Shown here: positions 33,626 to 44,804 of the stretch, piece by piece
Layout: every line of letters begins with the position of its first letter
Numbering within the stretch: position 1 is the first letter of the stretch
Origin: Bradyrhizobium diazoefficiens
GTDB lineage: Bacteria > Pseudomonadota > Alphaproteobacteria > Rhizobiales > Xanthobacteraceae
Assembly (NCBI RefSeq): GCF_018131015.1
Contig: NZ_JAFCJJ010000031.1
Span: 1-64,000, forward strand
Length of the DNA stretch: 64,000 nucleotides
Direction: 5' to 3'
The notes under the pieces: model-generated
Seen by the model: the letters and a program-made list of their open reading frames with translations, nothing else
The model's database searches: none
Told to the model about the DNA's origin: nothing
Program-made: the position numbers and the translations under genes

Positions 33626-35287
33626 TCACGGCGCGCAGGTAAAGCTGGAGGCCGCCGTCACCGGCCCCGACTTGTAGTTCGGCCAGGCCGGCCAGCGGCA
33701 CAGCGGCATCGCGCGCGTCACCGCGAACGACGGCGCCTCGACCTTCTGCTCGGTGACCTCCAGATCGCCGGGTGCCTTGCCCTTCTCGACCCAGTCGACC
33801 AGCACGCTCAGCATGTCGACATTGGCGGGCGCGCCGGAGCCGACATGGTCGACGCCGGGCGCGGTGTAGAGCCGCGCGAACTCGGCCGTCTCCGCCTTGC
33901 CGAGCTTGCGCTCGACATTCTCGAAATAACGGATGCCGGCATAGGGGCTCTGCGCATAATCGGCCATGTGCTCGAGCACGATCAGCCGGCCGCCGCGCGC
34001 GCGGAAGCGGCTGAGATCGGGATCGGTGGAGTCCATCAGGCTCGAGACCTCGAGCAGCCGCGCCTTGTGCTGCTCCGGCTTGTAAGTCGTGACGTCGAGC
34101 TTGGGATCACGCGCGATCACGTATTGAAGGGCGCCGGCGCCGTAGACCCAGGCGATGCCGTTCTCCGGCACTGGTGGCTGTACCGGCGCAGCCTTGCCGA
34201 GCCACCACGCCGACCATCCGCCGGTCGGGCCGAAGGCCGGGGTATCCTCGCCGGACACGCCCCAGCCTGGATATTCGTCGACACCATTGGCGAGCGCGAA
34301 CGGGAATTTGTAGCTCGCATGCAACGTCTCGACCGCCTTGATTTGCACGTCGGTGAGGCACTGATCGCCGCCCTGGCCGGATGCGCAGCGCAGCGTCTCG
34401 ACCTTGAAGGCCGCCTTGCAGCCGACGGGATCCTGCACCAGCGCATCGTCGGAGCCGTCGGCCTTGTCGCAGGCCGACCGCACCGCGTCGGCGACGAGCT
34501 TGACCTGCGCGGGACGGATCCAGCCGTCGCCCATGGTCGCTATGCCTGCGCGCGGACCGGCATGCTGCAGGCCGACCCAGTTGATGACGGGCACGCGGGC
34601 GAAAACGCCGTCGAAATCGTCGGGGTAGCGCTGTGCCATGGTCAGGGCTTCGCGGCCGCCCTCGGACGAGCCCATGAAGTACATCTTCTCGGGCTTCTTG
34701 CCGTAGGCGCGCTGCATCAGGGTGACGGCCGCGTCACGCACCTTCTTGTAGGCGCGGTGGGCGAAATTCTCGAAGGCCTCGTCGTTCAGCGCGAACAGCT
34801 GCGGTGGCTCGCCCGGCCTGGTCTCGTGGCCGGAATCGGTGCCGTAGGTGACGAAGCCGCGCGCCAGCGGCGAGGGCTTGTCGAAGGGAGAGGCCGGCGG
34901 CAGCGCAAGGCCGGTGATCAGCACGCCGTTGAAGCCGCCGCCACCATATTGCAGCGAGCGCCCGTTCCATTCGACCGGCAAATTGACCTGGAACTTGATC
35001 GGCGGCGCCTTGGGATCGGTGGGATCGATGTGCCCGAGCACCTTGCAGAAGGCGGGATTGGCCGGGGTGATGCGCCCCGACGGCGTCGGCCCGCGCTCGG
35101 CGACCGCGATTGGCGACGGCGCCTGCAACGTCGCGGCGTCGATCTTGACGGCATCGGCCCCGCCGGCAAGGCTCTTGCAGACCGCATCCGCATCGTCCGC
35201 CAGCGTCGCCGCGAACGCGCTGCCCGCGCCCATTGCGGCCATCGCGCATGTCAGCAATGCGCAAAGCTTCGCACCCTTAAGCGTCAT
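33626..35287 (-). CDS. Tannase/feruloyl esterase family hydrolase
   Basis: A 553-residue exported esterase. The signal peptide ends near AGSAFA-ATLA (about residue 27). The nucleophile is S208 in FMGSSEGGREAL, with the catalytic Asp probably in the segment SRFRARGGRLIVLEHMAD and the His in APGVDHVGSGAPANVDM. It has several Cys, as tannase-type enzymes with a disulfide near the active site do. It probably releases hydroxycinnamates or gallate from plant esters, in line with the aromatic-acid uptake and efflux genes of this window. Monocistronic. Confidence 0.87.
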   Translation of the reverse strand: MTLKGAKLCALLTCAMAAMGAGSAFAATLADDADAVCKSLAGGADAVKIDAATLQAPSPIAVAERGPTPSGRITPANPAFCKVLGHIDPTDPKAPPIKFQVNLPVEWNGRSLQYGGGGFNGVLITGLALPPASPFDKPSPLARGFVTYGTDSGHETRPGEPPQLFALNDEAFENFAHRAYKKVRDAAVTLMQRAYGKKPEKMYFMGSSEGGREALTMAQRYPDDFDGVFARVPVINWVGLQHAGPRAGIATMGDGWIRPAQVKLVADAVRSACDKADGSDDALVQDPVGCKAAFKVETLRCASGQGGDQCLTDVQIKAVETLHASYKFPFALANGVDEYPGWGVSGEDTPAFGPTGGWSAWWLGKAAPVQPPVPENGIAWVYGAGALQYVIARDPKLDVTTYKPEQHKARLLEVSSLMDSTDPDLSRFRARGGRLIVLEHMADYAQSPYAGIRYFENVERKLGKAETAEFARLYTAPGVDHVGSGAPANVDMLSVLVDWVEKGKAPGDLEVTEQKVEAPSFAVTRAMPLCRWPAWPNYKSGPVTAASSFTCAP

Positions 35288-35370
35288 CGTCTCCCCCGGC
35301 TTTTTTACTCTCGTTCGATCCGACGAGAGGCCGCATTCAATGCGAGCTTCGGCCGGCCGTCAACAAAGCG

Positions 35371-36615
35371 CTAGTGCTCGAACACCAGCCGCGCGCCGAC
35401 GGTGCCTTCGAGGCTGCGGATTTGCTGCAGCAGCGCAGCCGAGTCCTGGCCGGCGAGATCGGCATCGAGCACGACATAGCCGAGGTCACCGGAGGTCTCC
35501 AGATATTGCGCGACGATGTTGATGTCGCGCTGCAGGAACACCTCGTTCAGCCGCCGCAGCATGCCCGGCACGTTGCGATGGACGTGGCTGAAGCGCGCAC
35601 CGGTGGGGTGCAGATGCAGCTGCACCTCCGGAAAATTCACCGCGCCCATGGTCGAGCCGGTGACGAAATAGTCGACGAGCTTGCGCGCGACCTCGCCGCC
35701 GATCCGCTCCTGCGCCTCCTCGGTCGAGCCGCCGATATGCGGCGTCAGGATGACGTTGCCGAGGCCCTGCACCGGGCTCTTGAACCGATCGGAATTCGAC
35801 TGCGGCTCGACCGGAAACACGTCGACGGCGGCGCCGGCGATGTGGCCGTCGCGCAAGGCACGCGCCAGCGCATCGAGATCGACCACGGTGCCGCGGCTGT
35901 TGTTGATGAAAAACGAGCCGGGCTTCATCGCTCGCAATTCCTTCTCGCCGATCATGCCGGCGGTCTCCGGCGTCTCCGGCACGTGCAGGCTGACCACGTC
36001 GCTTTGCGCCAGCAGATCTTCCAGCCGCTCGACCGGCTCGGTGTTGCCGTGGCGGAGCTTGTCGGTGCGGTCGAAGAAGATCACGCGCATGCCCATGGCC
36101 TCGGCCAGCGTCGAGAGCTGCGAGCCGATATTGCCGTAGCCGACGATGCCGAGCGTGCGGCCCCGCACCTCGCGGCTGCCGGCCGCCGACTTGTCCCAGC
36201 CGCCCTCATGGGCCGACACCGAGCGCGGAAAGATCTGGCGCAGCAGCATCACGATCTCGCCGATCACGAGCTCGGCGACGCTGCGGGTGTTGGAGAACGG
36301 CGCGTTGAACACGGGGATGCCGCGCCGGCGCGCGGCCTGCAGGTCGACCTGGTTGGTGCCGACGCTGAAGCAGCCGACCGCGAGAAGCTGGTCGGCGGCG
36401 GCGAGCACCTCGTCGGTGATCTGGGTGCGCGAGCGGATGCCGAGCAGCGACACGCCCTGAAGCGCCTGCCGCAGCGCCTCGCCCTCCAGCGCCTTGGTCA
36501 GTCGCTCGACATTGGCAAAGCCCGCGCTCCTGAACAGATTGACCGCGCTGTCATTGACGCCTTCGAGCAGCAGCGCCTTCGCACTCCGCTCAGGGTTTTG
36601 TCCTGGGGTTGGCAT
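35371..36615 (-). CDS. serA: D-3-phosphoglycerate dehydrogenase, ACT-domain type
   Basis: A 414-residue NAD-dependent dehydrogenase, the length of E. coli SerA. The Rossmann motif is LGIVGYGNIGSQLSTLAEAMGM, the catalytic Arg/Glu/His region runs from NNSRGTVVDLDALARALRDG to LTPHIGGSTEEAQERIGGEVARKL, and a C-terminal ACT domain (about 335-414) gives serine feedback. The start at 36615 has GGAG upstream. It is the last of three codirectional genes (aldolase, rhodanese, serA). A second serA-type gene usually exists in this group, so this may be a specialised copy. Confidence 0.88.
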   Translation of the reverse strand: MPTPGQNPERSAKALLLEGVNDSAVNLFRSAGFANVERLTKALEGEALRQALQGVSLLGIRSRTQITDEVLAAADQLLAVGCFSVGTNQVDLQAARRRGIPVFNAPFSNTRSVAELVIGEIVMLLRQIFPRSVSAHEGGWDKSAAGSREVRGRTLGIVGYGNIGSQLSTLAEAMGMRVIFFDRTDKLRHGNTEPVERLEDLLAQSDVVSLHVPETPETAGMIGEKELRAMKPGSFFINNSRGTVVDLDALARALRDGHIAGAAVDVFPVEPQSNSDRFKSPVQGLGNVILTPHIGGSTEEAQERIGGEVARKLVDYFVTGSTMGAVNFPEVQLHLHPTGARFSHVHRNVPGMLRRLNEVFLQRDINIVAQYLETSGDLGYVVLDADLAGQDSAALLQQIRSLEGTVGARLVFEH

Positions 36616-36710
36616 GGAATCTCCATCAATGGCGGCTTTGCCGCAGCTCATAAACCGCAGACGGCGAGCAGCACAAGTGGGATTGGATACGGGGAGAAGG
36701 TGGCTGGTAG

Positions 36711-37943
36711 TCAGATGACGTAAAAGCCGTGCGTGCCGTCGCGGCGGAGCTGCTCGACGAGGCCGTATTCCCAATCGAGATAGGCCTGCATCGCGCGTTC
36801 GGCGACGTCGGTACCCTCATAGGGCCGGCGGTAGCGATGCGCCGGATCCGGCTTCGGCAGGACAAGCGGCGGGCCGATGTCGAGCGCGCCGTCATATCCG
36901 CCTTCGAGCACATAGACCTCCCAGCCCATCTGCGCGAGCCATGATGCCGTCATGTCGGCGCGAACGCCCCTGTCGTCGGTCAGGACGATGCGCGCGCCGC
37001 GAACCGGCGCGGCCATGTCGGTCTCCTGCACGAGCTGGCCGCCGGGATAGTGGCGAAAGCCGGGGAGATGACCGCTCGCATACTCCTCCGCATCGCGCAC
37101 GTCGAAACAATAAAGCGTGCGATCGGGCTGCGCGCGCAGCACCGCCATTTCGGCTGCGCCGATGTGGCGGACGCCGGCGCGATAGGCCACGTCGCGGGCC
37201 TTGGCCGGACCGCCCTCGAACGGCCCGATCGCGCCGCGGCTGTCAGCGCCGTGGTTGAGCGTGTGCCGCGCCAGCGTCCAGCCGATCGTGCCGTTGCGCA
37301 GCGCCCGCACCTTGTTCGGCACGCCGGCATTGATCAGCGACTGGGTGCCGATGATCGAGCGGGTGCGGCCGGCGCAATTGACGATGATGGTGGTGTCAGG
37401 ATCGGGCGCAGCCTGACCCGCCCGCAGCACCAGTTCCGCGCCGGGCACGCTGACCGAGCCCGGGATGTTCATGGTGGCATATTCGTCGAAGCGGCGGACG
37501 TCGAGGATGGCGATGTTGGCCTTGTCGGCGATGAGCTTTGCGACTTCGTCGGCGCTGAACGAGGGCGTGTGACGCCGCGCCTCGACCAATTCTCCGAACG
37601 CCTTGGAGTAAGAGTTGACGTCCTCGAACATCTCGTAGCCCGCCGCGCGCCAGGCCTTCAGCCCGCCCTCGAGCGCGTGGACATTGGCGTAGCCGAGCGC
37701 GGCGAGGCGTTCGGCGCCCACCGCGACCAGTCCCTCGCCGTCGTCATAGAGCACGACCGTCACGTCCTTGCGCGGCAACCTTACCGCGGCCTCGATCGCG
37801 ATGCGGTCCAGCGCCATGTTGGCGGCGAACAGCGGATGGCCGGTGGCGAACGCCGCCTCGTATCTGAGATCGAGCAGCGCGATCTCCTCGCGCAGGAGCA
37901 GCGCGCGGCGGATGTCGGCAGGCGTGACGGTCGGGAGCTTCAT
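36711..37943 (-). CDS. Triple-rhodanese sulfurtransferase
   Basis: A 410-residue protein with three rhodanese domains: about 5-105, 125-225 and 255-350. Only the middle one keeps the active-site Cys (IIVNCAGRTRSIIG, C190). The equivalent loops of the first (VVLYDDGEGLV) and third (IVLTDDRGVRA) carry Asp. A 55-residue C-terminal tail follows. It likely passes sulfane sulfur from one active domain with two structural ones. It starts 23 bp after the aldolase gene and lies 95 bp before serA, suggesting a link to cysteine/serine sulfur metabolism. Confidence 0.87.
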   Translation of the reverse strand: MKLPTVTPADIRRALLLREEIALLDLRYEAAFATGHPLFAANMALDRIAIEAAVRLPRKDVTVVLYDDGEGLVAVGAERLAALGYANVHALEGGLKAWRAAGYEMFEDVNSYSKAFGELVEARRHTPSFSADEVAKLIADKANIAILDVRRFDEYATMNIPGSVSVPGAELVLRAGQAAPDPDTTIIVNCAGRTRSIIGTQSLINAGVPNKVRALRNGTIGWTLARHTLNHGADSRGAIGPFEGGPAKARDVAYRAGVRHIGAAEMAVLRAQPDRTLYCFDVRDAEEYASGHLPGFRHYPGGQLVQETDMAAPVRGARIVLTDDRGVRADMTASWLAQMGWEVYVLEGGYDGALDIGPPLVLPKPDPAHRYRRPYEGTDVAERAMQAYLDWEYGLVEQLRRDGTHGFYVI

Positions 37944-37966
37944 GGCGCAACGCAGGGCTAGCGGGA

Positions 37967-38851
37967 TTACGCGATCGCGGGGCTCGTCAATTCGTCGAGC
38001 TGCCGCTTGAGCGCGGCGCCGTCGGACAAAGCGCGGAGCGGCGGACGCACGCGCAGCCAGCCGGCATCGCCGGTCTGGGCCGCGAGAATGGCCTTCAGCG
38101 TCGCGAGGAAGGAGGGCGACTTCACCACGATGTCGACCGCGGCCTGCATGCGCGCTTCGACATCGGCGCCGTCGATCATGCCCCTGACCAGCTCGGGGGC
38201 GATATTGGCCATGCCGCAAATGGTGCCGGCGCCGCCGGCGGCGATCGCGCGGGCGATATCGACTTCATTGCCGACGGTGATGGCAAGCTCGGGCGCGGCG
38301 GCGCGGAACGCCTGGAACTGCTTGAAGTCGCCGCTGGAGTCTTTCAATCCCGCGACCAGTCTGCCGTAGCGCTTGCGCAGGCTGGCGGCCACCGAGGTCG
38401 GGATCGAAACGCCGGAGACTTGCGGAATGTGATAGAGCGAGGCGCGCAGGCGATCGTCGGCGACGCCGTCGAAGGTGGCGGCGAAGGCATCCTCGATGCC
38501 GGCTGATGTCACGCTGCGATCGAAGTAGGGCGGCAGATACAGCACGTGGCGGATGCCGAGGCCGAGCATTGCGCGCGTCAGCGCGATGCTGTCGCTGATG
38601 GCGGGAAAGCCGCCGCCAATGCCGATGCGGTCGGCGGCAATGCCGGCCTTGAGCAGCGCTTCGACGGTTAAGATGCGCTCTGCGACATTGAACGAGGTAC
38701 CCTCGCCGGTCGTGCCGAACAGAACGACGCCGTCCACGCCCTTGCTGAAGAGCTGCCTGATGTGAGCTGCGAGCTTGGCGGGGTCCGCGCTGCCATCCAG
38801 CGCCAGCGGCGTCGCCGACGCCACCCAGAACCCGCGAATTGCCTCCGTCAT
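37967..38851 (-). CDS. DapA-family lyase (second)
   Basis: A 294-residue TIM-barrel lyase. The Schiff-base Lys lies in VAGLKDSSGDFKQF and the Tyr in HVLYLPPYFDRSV; LFGTTGEGTSFNVAER is the substrate loop. It is different from the protein at 25375-26316 and closer to the classic DapA pattern, though such accessory copies often act on sugar acids or N-acetylneuraminate-like substrates. First gene of the aldolase-rhodanese-serA group. Confidence 0.83.
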   Translation of the reverse strand: MTEAIRGFWVASATPLALDGSADPAKLAAHIRQLFSKGVDGVVLFGTTGEGTSFNVAERILTVEALLKAGIAADRIGIGGGFPAISDSIALTRAMLGLGIRHVLYLPPYFDRSVTSAGIEDAFAATFDGVADDRLRASLYHIPQVSGVSIPTSVAASLRKRYGRLVAGLKDSSGDFKQFQAFRAAAPELAITVGNEVDIARAIAAGGAGTICGMANIAPELVRGMIDGADVEARMQAAVDIVVKSPSFLATLKAILAAQTGDAGWLRVRPPLRALSDGAALKRQLDELTSPAIA

Positions 38852-39028
38852 TGCACCACCCCTGCTGCGCCGCCGGACCAGGCTCCTGATCCGTCACGAT
38901 CTCTGGGAAGCTGCCGGGGCCTTGTTTATTGCTTTGCGTCGATTCTTGTAGCCGACAAACAGGGGAAGCGCACCTGCCGGGTGGAGGCGGGTGCCCATGC
39001 GCGATTGCATCGACGGGAGCGCGTGCGG

Positions 39029-39193
39029 TCAGCGCCCGTCTCTCGATCCCGGCCTGTCCAGGAAATCCAGCGCGGTATTGATCTGTTCGAGCTGGTGCTC
39101 GATCCTGTCGCGCTCCTCGCCCGCCTGCGCCCTCTCGAGCAGTTCGACCAGCTTCTGCTTCCGCGCCAGCAAATTCTCTATGACCGTGCTCAC
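39029..39193 (-). CDS. Small coiled-coil hypothetical protein
   Basis: A 54-residue protein from GTG 39193 with GGGGGA upstream. Almost the whole chain is a charged amphipathic helix pair (ENLLARKQKLVELLERAQ, then ERDRIEHQLEQINTALDFL). No family is recognised; many small proteins of this look occur in Bradyrhizobium. The coiled-coil regularity and ribosome site support it. Confidence 0.5.
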   Translation of the reverse strand: MSTVIENLLARKQKLVELLERAQAGEERDRIEHQLEQINTALDFLDRPGSRDGR

Positions 39194-39353
39194 AAGTCCC
39201 CCGATCTGACCCCGCGCGCCACCATCAGAATGTTCACGGCGGCGGTTGGTTCCTGCGGGATACAGTCCGCGGAACCCGTTGGCGCTGACCTCGCGCGGCA
39301 CGCGTGATACGGTTGCCGACAACCAAATTTAGAGCGGAAGACGGAGGTGCGCC

Positions 39354-40220
39354 ATGCACAAGGTCTGGATCGAGGCGGCGTTGAACGGGCCCTGGAGCCG
39401 CGCGCTTCAGCCCGGCATCCCCGACACGGTCGAGGCCATCATCGCCGAGGGCATTGCCTGCGCCCGCGCGGGTGCCGCGGTCATTCACACCCATGCCTAT
39501 GACGGCGGTGGGCCGCAGAGCTTCGACTGGCAGGTCTATGCGCGCATCATCGAGGGCATTCGTGCGGCCGTCGATGTGCCCGTCTATCCCTCGATCCCCG
39601 GCCTCGATGTCCGCGGCAATGTCGCCGATCCGGTCACGCGCTTTGCCCATATCGAGGCGTTGGCCGAACGCGGCCTGCTCGAATTCGCGGTGGTCGATCC
39701 CGGCAGCGTCAACTTCACGCTGACCGCGACCAGCGCGCAGGCCAGGCCCGCGGAGACCTATCTCAATCCGGAGACCCATATCCGGCACGGGCTCAACGTC
39801 GCCCGGCGCCACGGCATCCACCCCGCCTTCGCCATCTACGAGCCGGGCTTCATCCGCGCCGGCGCGGCGCTGGCGCGCGCACATGGCGTCAAGACGCCGG
39901 TCTACCGCTTCATGTTTTCCGAGCAATTCGCGTTCTGCTTTCCGCCAAAGCCTTACGGCCTGGCCGCGCTGGTCACGCTGGCGGACGAAGAAGCGCGCGG
40001 GGCGCCCTGGATGGTCTCCGGCCTTGGCGTCGACGTCACGCCGCTGATCGGCGAGACGGTTGCCCGCGGTGGTCACGTCCGGGTCGGGCTCGAGGACGCG
40101 CTGCTGGGCTCGACCGCGACCAATCTCCGCCTTGTCGAGGATGCCGTGCGGCTGGTGCGCGGGCACGGCGGCGAACCGGCGACGAGCGCCGAGGTCCGGC
40201 AGGCACTGGCCGGCAGCTGA
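39354..40220 (+). CDS. BKACE (DUF849) beta-keto acid cleavage enzyme
   Basis: A 288-residue TIM-barrel metal enzyme of the 3-keto-5-aminohexanoate cleavage family, which condenses a beta-keto acid with acetyl-CoA to give a CoA ester and acetoacetate. Zinc ligands are H45 and H47 (AAVIHTHAYD) with a conserved late Glu in VRVGLEDALLG. The family is very broad in substrate (keto-amino acids, dehydrocarnitine and others). It stands alone, so the substrate is unassigned. Start ATG 39354 follows a GGAGGTG ribosome site. Confidence 0.85.
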   Translation: MHKVWIEAALNGPWSRALQPGIPDTVEAIIAEGIACARAGAAVIHTHAYDGGGPQSFDWQVYARIIEGIRAAVDVPVYPSIPGLDVRGNVADPVTRFAHIEALAERGLLEFAVVDPGSVNFTLTATSAQARPAETYLNPETHIRHGLNVARRHGIHPAFAIYEPGFIRAGAALARAHGVKTPVYRFMFSEQFAFCFPPKPYGLAALVTLADEEARGAPWMVSGLGVDVTPLIGETVARGGHVRVGLEDALLGSTATNLRLVEDAVRLVRGHGGEPATSAEVRQALAGS

Positions 40221-40334
40221 AGCGCTCGTGCCCCCGGGGAGCGCTCGCGCCCCCGGGAATACCGTTAGTGGAACCCTAATCTTTCACGCGCCCGTCGGTT
40301 GAATTCGGCAGGCGGGAGTCTTATCCGTAGCGCC

Positions 40335-42353
<2,019 letters not shown>

Positions 42354-42358
42354 CGGGC

Positions 42359-42378
42359 GGGAGCCGGATCAGGCTCCC
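42359..42378 (+). terminator. Hairpin after the radical SAM gene
   Basis: GGGAGCC (42359-42365) pairs with GGCTCCC (42372-42378) around a 6-base loop; no T-run, so efficiency is doubtful. Confidence 0.45.
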
Positions 42379-42411
42379 TGCAGCAAAAACCTCGAAAACA
42401 ACCCCATGCAC

Positions 42412-42434
42412 TGATTCCGGCATGAGCGGAATCA
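42412..42434. repeat. Short palindrome TGATTCCG-N7-CGGAATCA
   Basis: A perfect 8-bp stem with a 7-base loop, a widespread small intergenic hairpin in this group. It lies between convergent genes. Confidence 0.5.
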
Positions 42435-42527
42435 ATGGCTTAGGCGCGTCGCAGAGAGTTGAAGCGCAGGGGGCAAACCGGATCAGGATACCATCATCGA
42501 GGCGCGTGGAAAACGCGCGTCTTGCAG

Positions 42528-42803
42528 CTAGTCCGTATCGATATCCTCGAGCTTCACACCGCGCCCCGCGCGCAGGCTGCTCCGCGCCTGTTCGACGCGC
42601 TGCAGAAAGCGAGGATCATGCTCAAGACGGTACTCGAACCAATCGTCCTCCGATTCGAATCCAATCAACACACCGGCCGGCTTGCCGTGACGCGTGATGA
42701 CGATCTCCTGCGTCTCGGCCTCACGAAGGTAGCGGGACAGATCATCCTTGATCTCAGACAGCGGGACCTCTTTCACTCCGGATTTCCGAACTGTGCGAGC
42801 CAT
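42528..42803 (-). CDS. Phd/YefM-family antitoxin
   Basis: A 91-residue antitoxin: the N-terminal Phd DNA-binding fold is VKEVPLSEIKDDLSRYLREAETQEIVITRHGKPAGVLIGFESEDDW, followed by a C-terminal toxin-binding tail (FEYRLEHDPRFLQRVEQARSSL ...). It is encoded after the toxin and overlaps it by 31 bp, the reverse of the usual order for Phd/RelE pairs. It neutralises the toxin and probably corepresses the shared promoter. Confidence 0.9.
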   Translation of the reverse strand: MARTVRKSGVKEVPLSEIKDDLSRYLREAETQEIVITRHGKPAGVLIGFESEDDWFEYRLEHDPRFLQRVEQARSSLRAGRGVKLEDIDTD

Positions 42804-43066
42804 GACTCGGCCTCCGATTTGGCAACGATCGCGAGAACTTCGACGGTCGTACTGGAAACATCGTAGAATACCCGGACGTCGTCTATCCGCAGCCGATATT
42901 GGGGCTGACGCAACCCTCGCAATTTCTTGATCCGACTACGGCTGATCTTCGCAGGCTCATGCCTCAGATGTGCTTCTAACGCGGCACGAACTGCTGCCCG
43001 AACATGCGCCTTCATGCGCTTGAGGTCTTCGACCGCTTCTGGAGCAAGGACAATCTCGAAGGGCAT
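42773..43066 (-). CDS. RelE/ParE-family toxin
   Basis: A 97-residue toxin of the RelE/ParE fold: EIVLAPEAVEDLKRMKAHVRAAVRAALEAHL at the N-terminus, then KLRGLRQPQYRLRIDDVRVFYDV and the end VEVLAIVAKSEAESWLAQFG. RelE-like proteins cleave ribosome-bound mRNA; ParE-like ones poison gyrase; sequence by eye does not separate them, though the RLRIDDVRVFY strand fits RelE. ATG 43066 has no ribosome site and lies 9 bases after a consensus -10, so the message is nearly leaderless. Confidence 0.9.
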   Translation of the reverse strand: MPFEIVLAPEAVEDLKRMKAHVRAAVRAALEAHLRHEPAKISRSRIKKLRGLRQPQYRLRIDDVRVFYDVSSTTVEVLAIVAKSEAESWLAQFGNPE

Positions 43067-43104
43067 TCTGGCCAGATTATAGCCAGAATTCTTCGTCGCG
43101 TCAA
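43065..43104 (-). promoter_or_regulatory. Toxin-antitoxin promoter with overlapping operator
   Basis: On the minus strand the -35 is TTGACG (43104-43099), spacer 17, -10 TATAAT (43081-43076). An inverted repeat ATTCTGGC-N9-GCCAGAAT (43089-43065) covers the -10 and the toxin start codon, a natural operator for the antitoxin complex. Confidence 0.8.
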
Positions 43105-43226
43105 AATGGCATGGGAGGGCCGATCCGCAGTCCGATATTGTCACCACAGCCGTCCGGGATTGGCAATTCATTAACCATAAGGCGCTTTACTCGCTCGGTA
43201 CTCCATCACCTGCGGGGAGCAATCAC

Positions 43227-44576
43227 GTGGCCATCGACTGGACTGCAATTCGGCTCGAGATCACGGAGTTCGACGCCGAGGCAAAGGCGAGACTGAACGA
43301 ACTGCGTCCGCTGTTTGCCAAAGAGCTTCCCGGCATCATCGAGAATTTCTGCCGTTACGTCGCCAAGCATGAGCCAGCGACCGCGGCCCTGCGCGATTCC
43401 TCGTTCGTCCAGGAGTCCGTCCGCCTGCACCTCGCGCATTGGGACCTGATCGGCAAGGCGAATTTCGGCGACGAGTTGAGCAAGTCGGCGCTGGCGATCT
43501 GCCAGCATCACCAGAAGCTGGGCCTGCTGCCGCACTGGTACATGGGGACACGGATGATGTTCCTGTCGACCCAGCTGGGCAAGCTGGCCGCGGCCAGCGT
43601 CGAGATTCCGCGCTACGGGCGCAGCGTCCAGTCCGCCCACGACAAGCGCGCGGCGATGCGCGCGACCGTGGCCATTGCGGCCGCGATCGACACCGAGGTC
43701 ACCACTGCCGGCTATTTCGGGTCCAACCGGCAGGTCAGGAAAGACGCCATCGCCAGCGCGAAGGGGCGCTTCAGCGCCCTGATCACGACCCTGACCGCGG
43801 CCTCGCGCGACCTGACGACGACGGCGGAGCGCCTCAGCAGCAGCACCGGCAATTCCACGCGGCTTGCCGGCGTCGTCGCCGGCGCCTCGACCGACGCCTC
43901 GAGCAACGTGCAGACCGTGGCCGCGGCGACCGACGAGCTTGCGACCTCCGTGCAGGAAATCTCGCGCCAGGTCGCGGATTCCAGCCGTGTCGCCGGCGCC
44001 GCCGTCGAGCAGGCCAACCAGACCAATGCGCGGATCAACTCGCTGTCGCAGGCGGCCAACCGGATCGGCGACGTCGTCAAGCTGATCACCTCGGTCGCCG
44101 AGCAGACCAACCTCCTCGCCCTCAACGCGACCATAGAGGCGGCGCGCGCGGGCGATGCCGGCCGCGGTTTTGCGGTCGTAGCCCAGGAAGTGAAGGCGCT
44201 TGCCTCGCAGACCGCGAAGGCCACCGACGAGATCGGCACCCAGATCGCCGGCATGCAGGCGGCGACGCAGGAGGCGGTCTCCTCGATCAAGATGATCGGC
44301 ACGACCATCGACCAGATCTCGGCGATCACCACGGCGATTGCAGCCTCGATCGACGAGCAGGGCAAGGCGACGCGGGAGATCGCGCAGAACATCCAGCGTG
44401 CGGCGAGCGGAACGTCCCAGGTCGCCGACACGATTGCGCAGGTCAGCGCCAGCTCGGTCGAGACCGGCGCCGTGTCCGGTCACCTGCTCAAATCCGCCAA
44501 GAGCCTGTTCGAGGACACCGCGAAGCTCGAAAGCGACATCGACGGCTTCCTGAACTCGATCGCGGCGACGGCGTAG
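43227..44576 (+). CDS. Globin-coupled methyl-accepting chemotaxis protein
   Basis: A 449-residue soluble chemoreceptor. Residues 1-170 are a protoglobin-type haem sensor, with the HHQKLGLLPHWYMGT pattern (likely proximal His H95 and the following W-Y), so it senses oxygen or another gas. A linker leads to the MCP signalling domain (about 215-440) with ITSVAEQTNLLALNATIEAARAGDAGRGFAVVA. It lacks membrane segments, as in HemAT aerotaxis proteins. The start is GTG 43227 with GGGGAG upstream. It is monocistronic. Confidence 0.9.
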   Translation: MAIDWTAIRLEITEFDAEAKARLNELRPLFAKELPGIIENFCRYVAKHEPATAALRDSSFVQESVRLHLAHWDLIGKANFGDELSKSALAICQHHQKLGLLPHWYMGTRMMFLSTQLGKLAAASVEIPRYGRSVQSAHDKRAAMRATVAIAAAIDTEVTTAGYFGSNRQVRKDAIASAKGRFSALITTLTAASRDLTTTAERLSSSTGNSTRLAGVVAGASTDASSNVQTVAAATDELATSVQEISRQVADSSRVAGAAVEQANQTNARINSLSQAANRIGDVVKLITSVAEQTNLLALNATIEAARAGDAGRGFAVVAQEVKALASQTAKATDEIGTQIAGMQAATQEAVSSIKMIGTTIDQISAITTAIAASIDEQGKATREIAQNIQRAASGTSQVADTIAQVSASSVETGAVSGHLLKSAKSLFEDTAKLESDIDGFLNSIAATA

Positions 44577-44624
44577 GCGCGCGGCCGCGGCGGGCGCGTT
44601 GTAGACGCACCGACCCTCTATCAC

Positions 44625-44783
44625 CGTCACCCTGAGGCGGCCGCTTCTTCAGCGGCCCTCGAAGGGCGACGGCCCGGCTCTATCGGGGCCGTTCATCCTT
44701 CGAGGCTCCCCATGGGACGCGTTGCGTCCCATGCCTCGCACCTCCAGCGACAACGGCTTCGCCGTTGCGCGGGGATGACGGAA
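44625..44783. repeat. Intergenic palindromic repeat (CACCCTGAGGCGGCCGCTTC / CCTTCGAGGC family)
   Basis: Known Bradyrhizobium-type repeat with arms CCCTGAGG..., CATCCTTCGAGGCTCC and a terminal hairpin ACAACGGCTTCGCCGTTG near 44751-44767. It separates convergent genes; related to 48675-48788. Confidence 0.7.
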
Positions 44784-44804
44784 TTGACGGCCCGCGCGCC
44801 ACCC

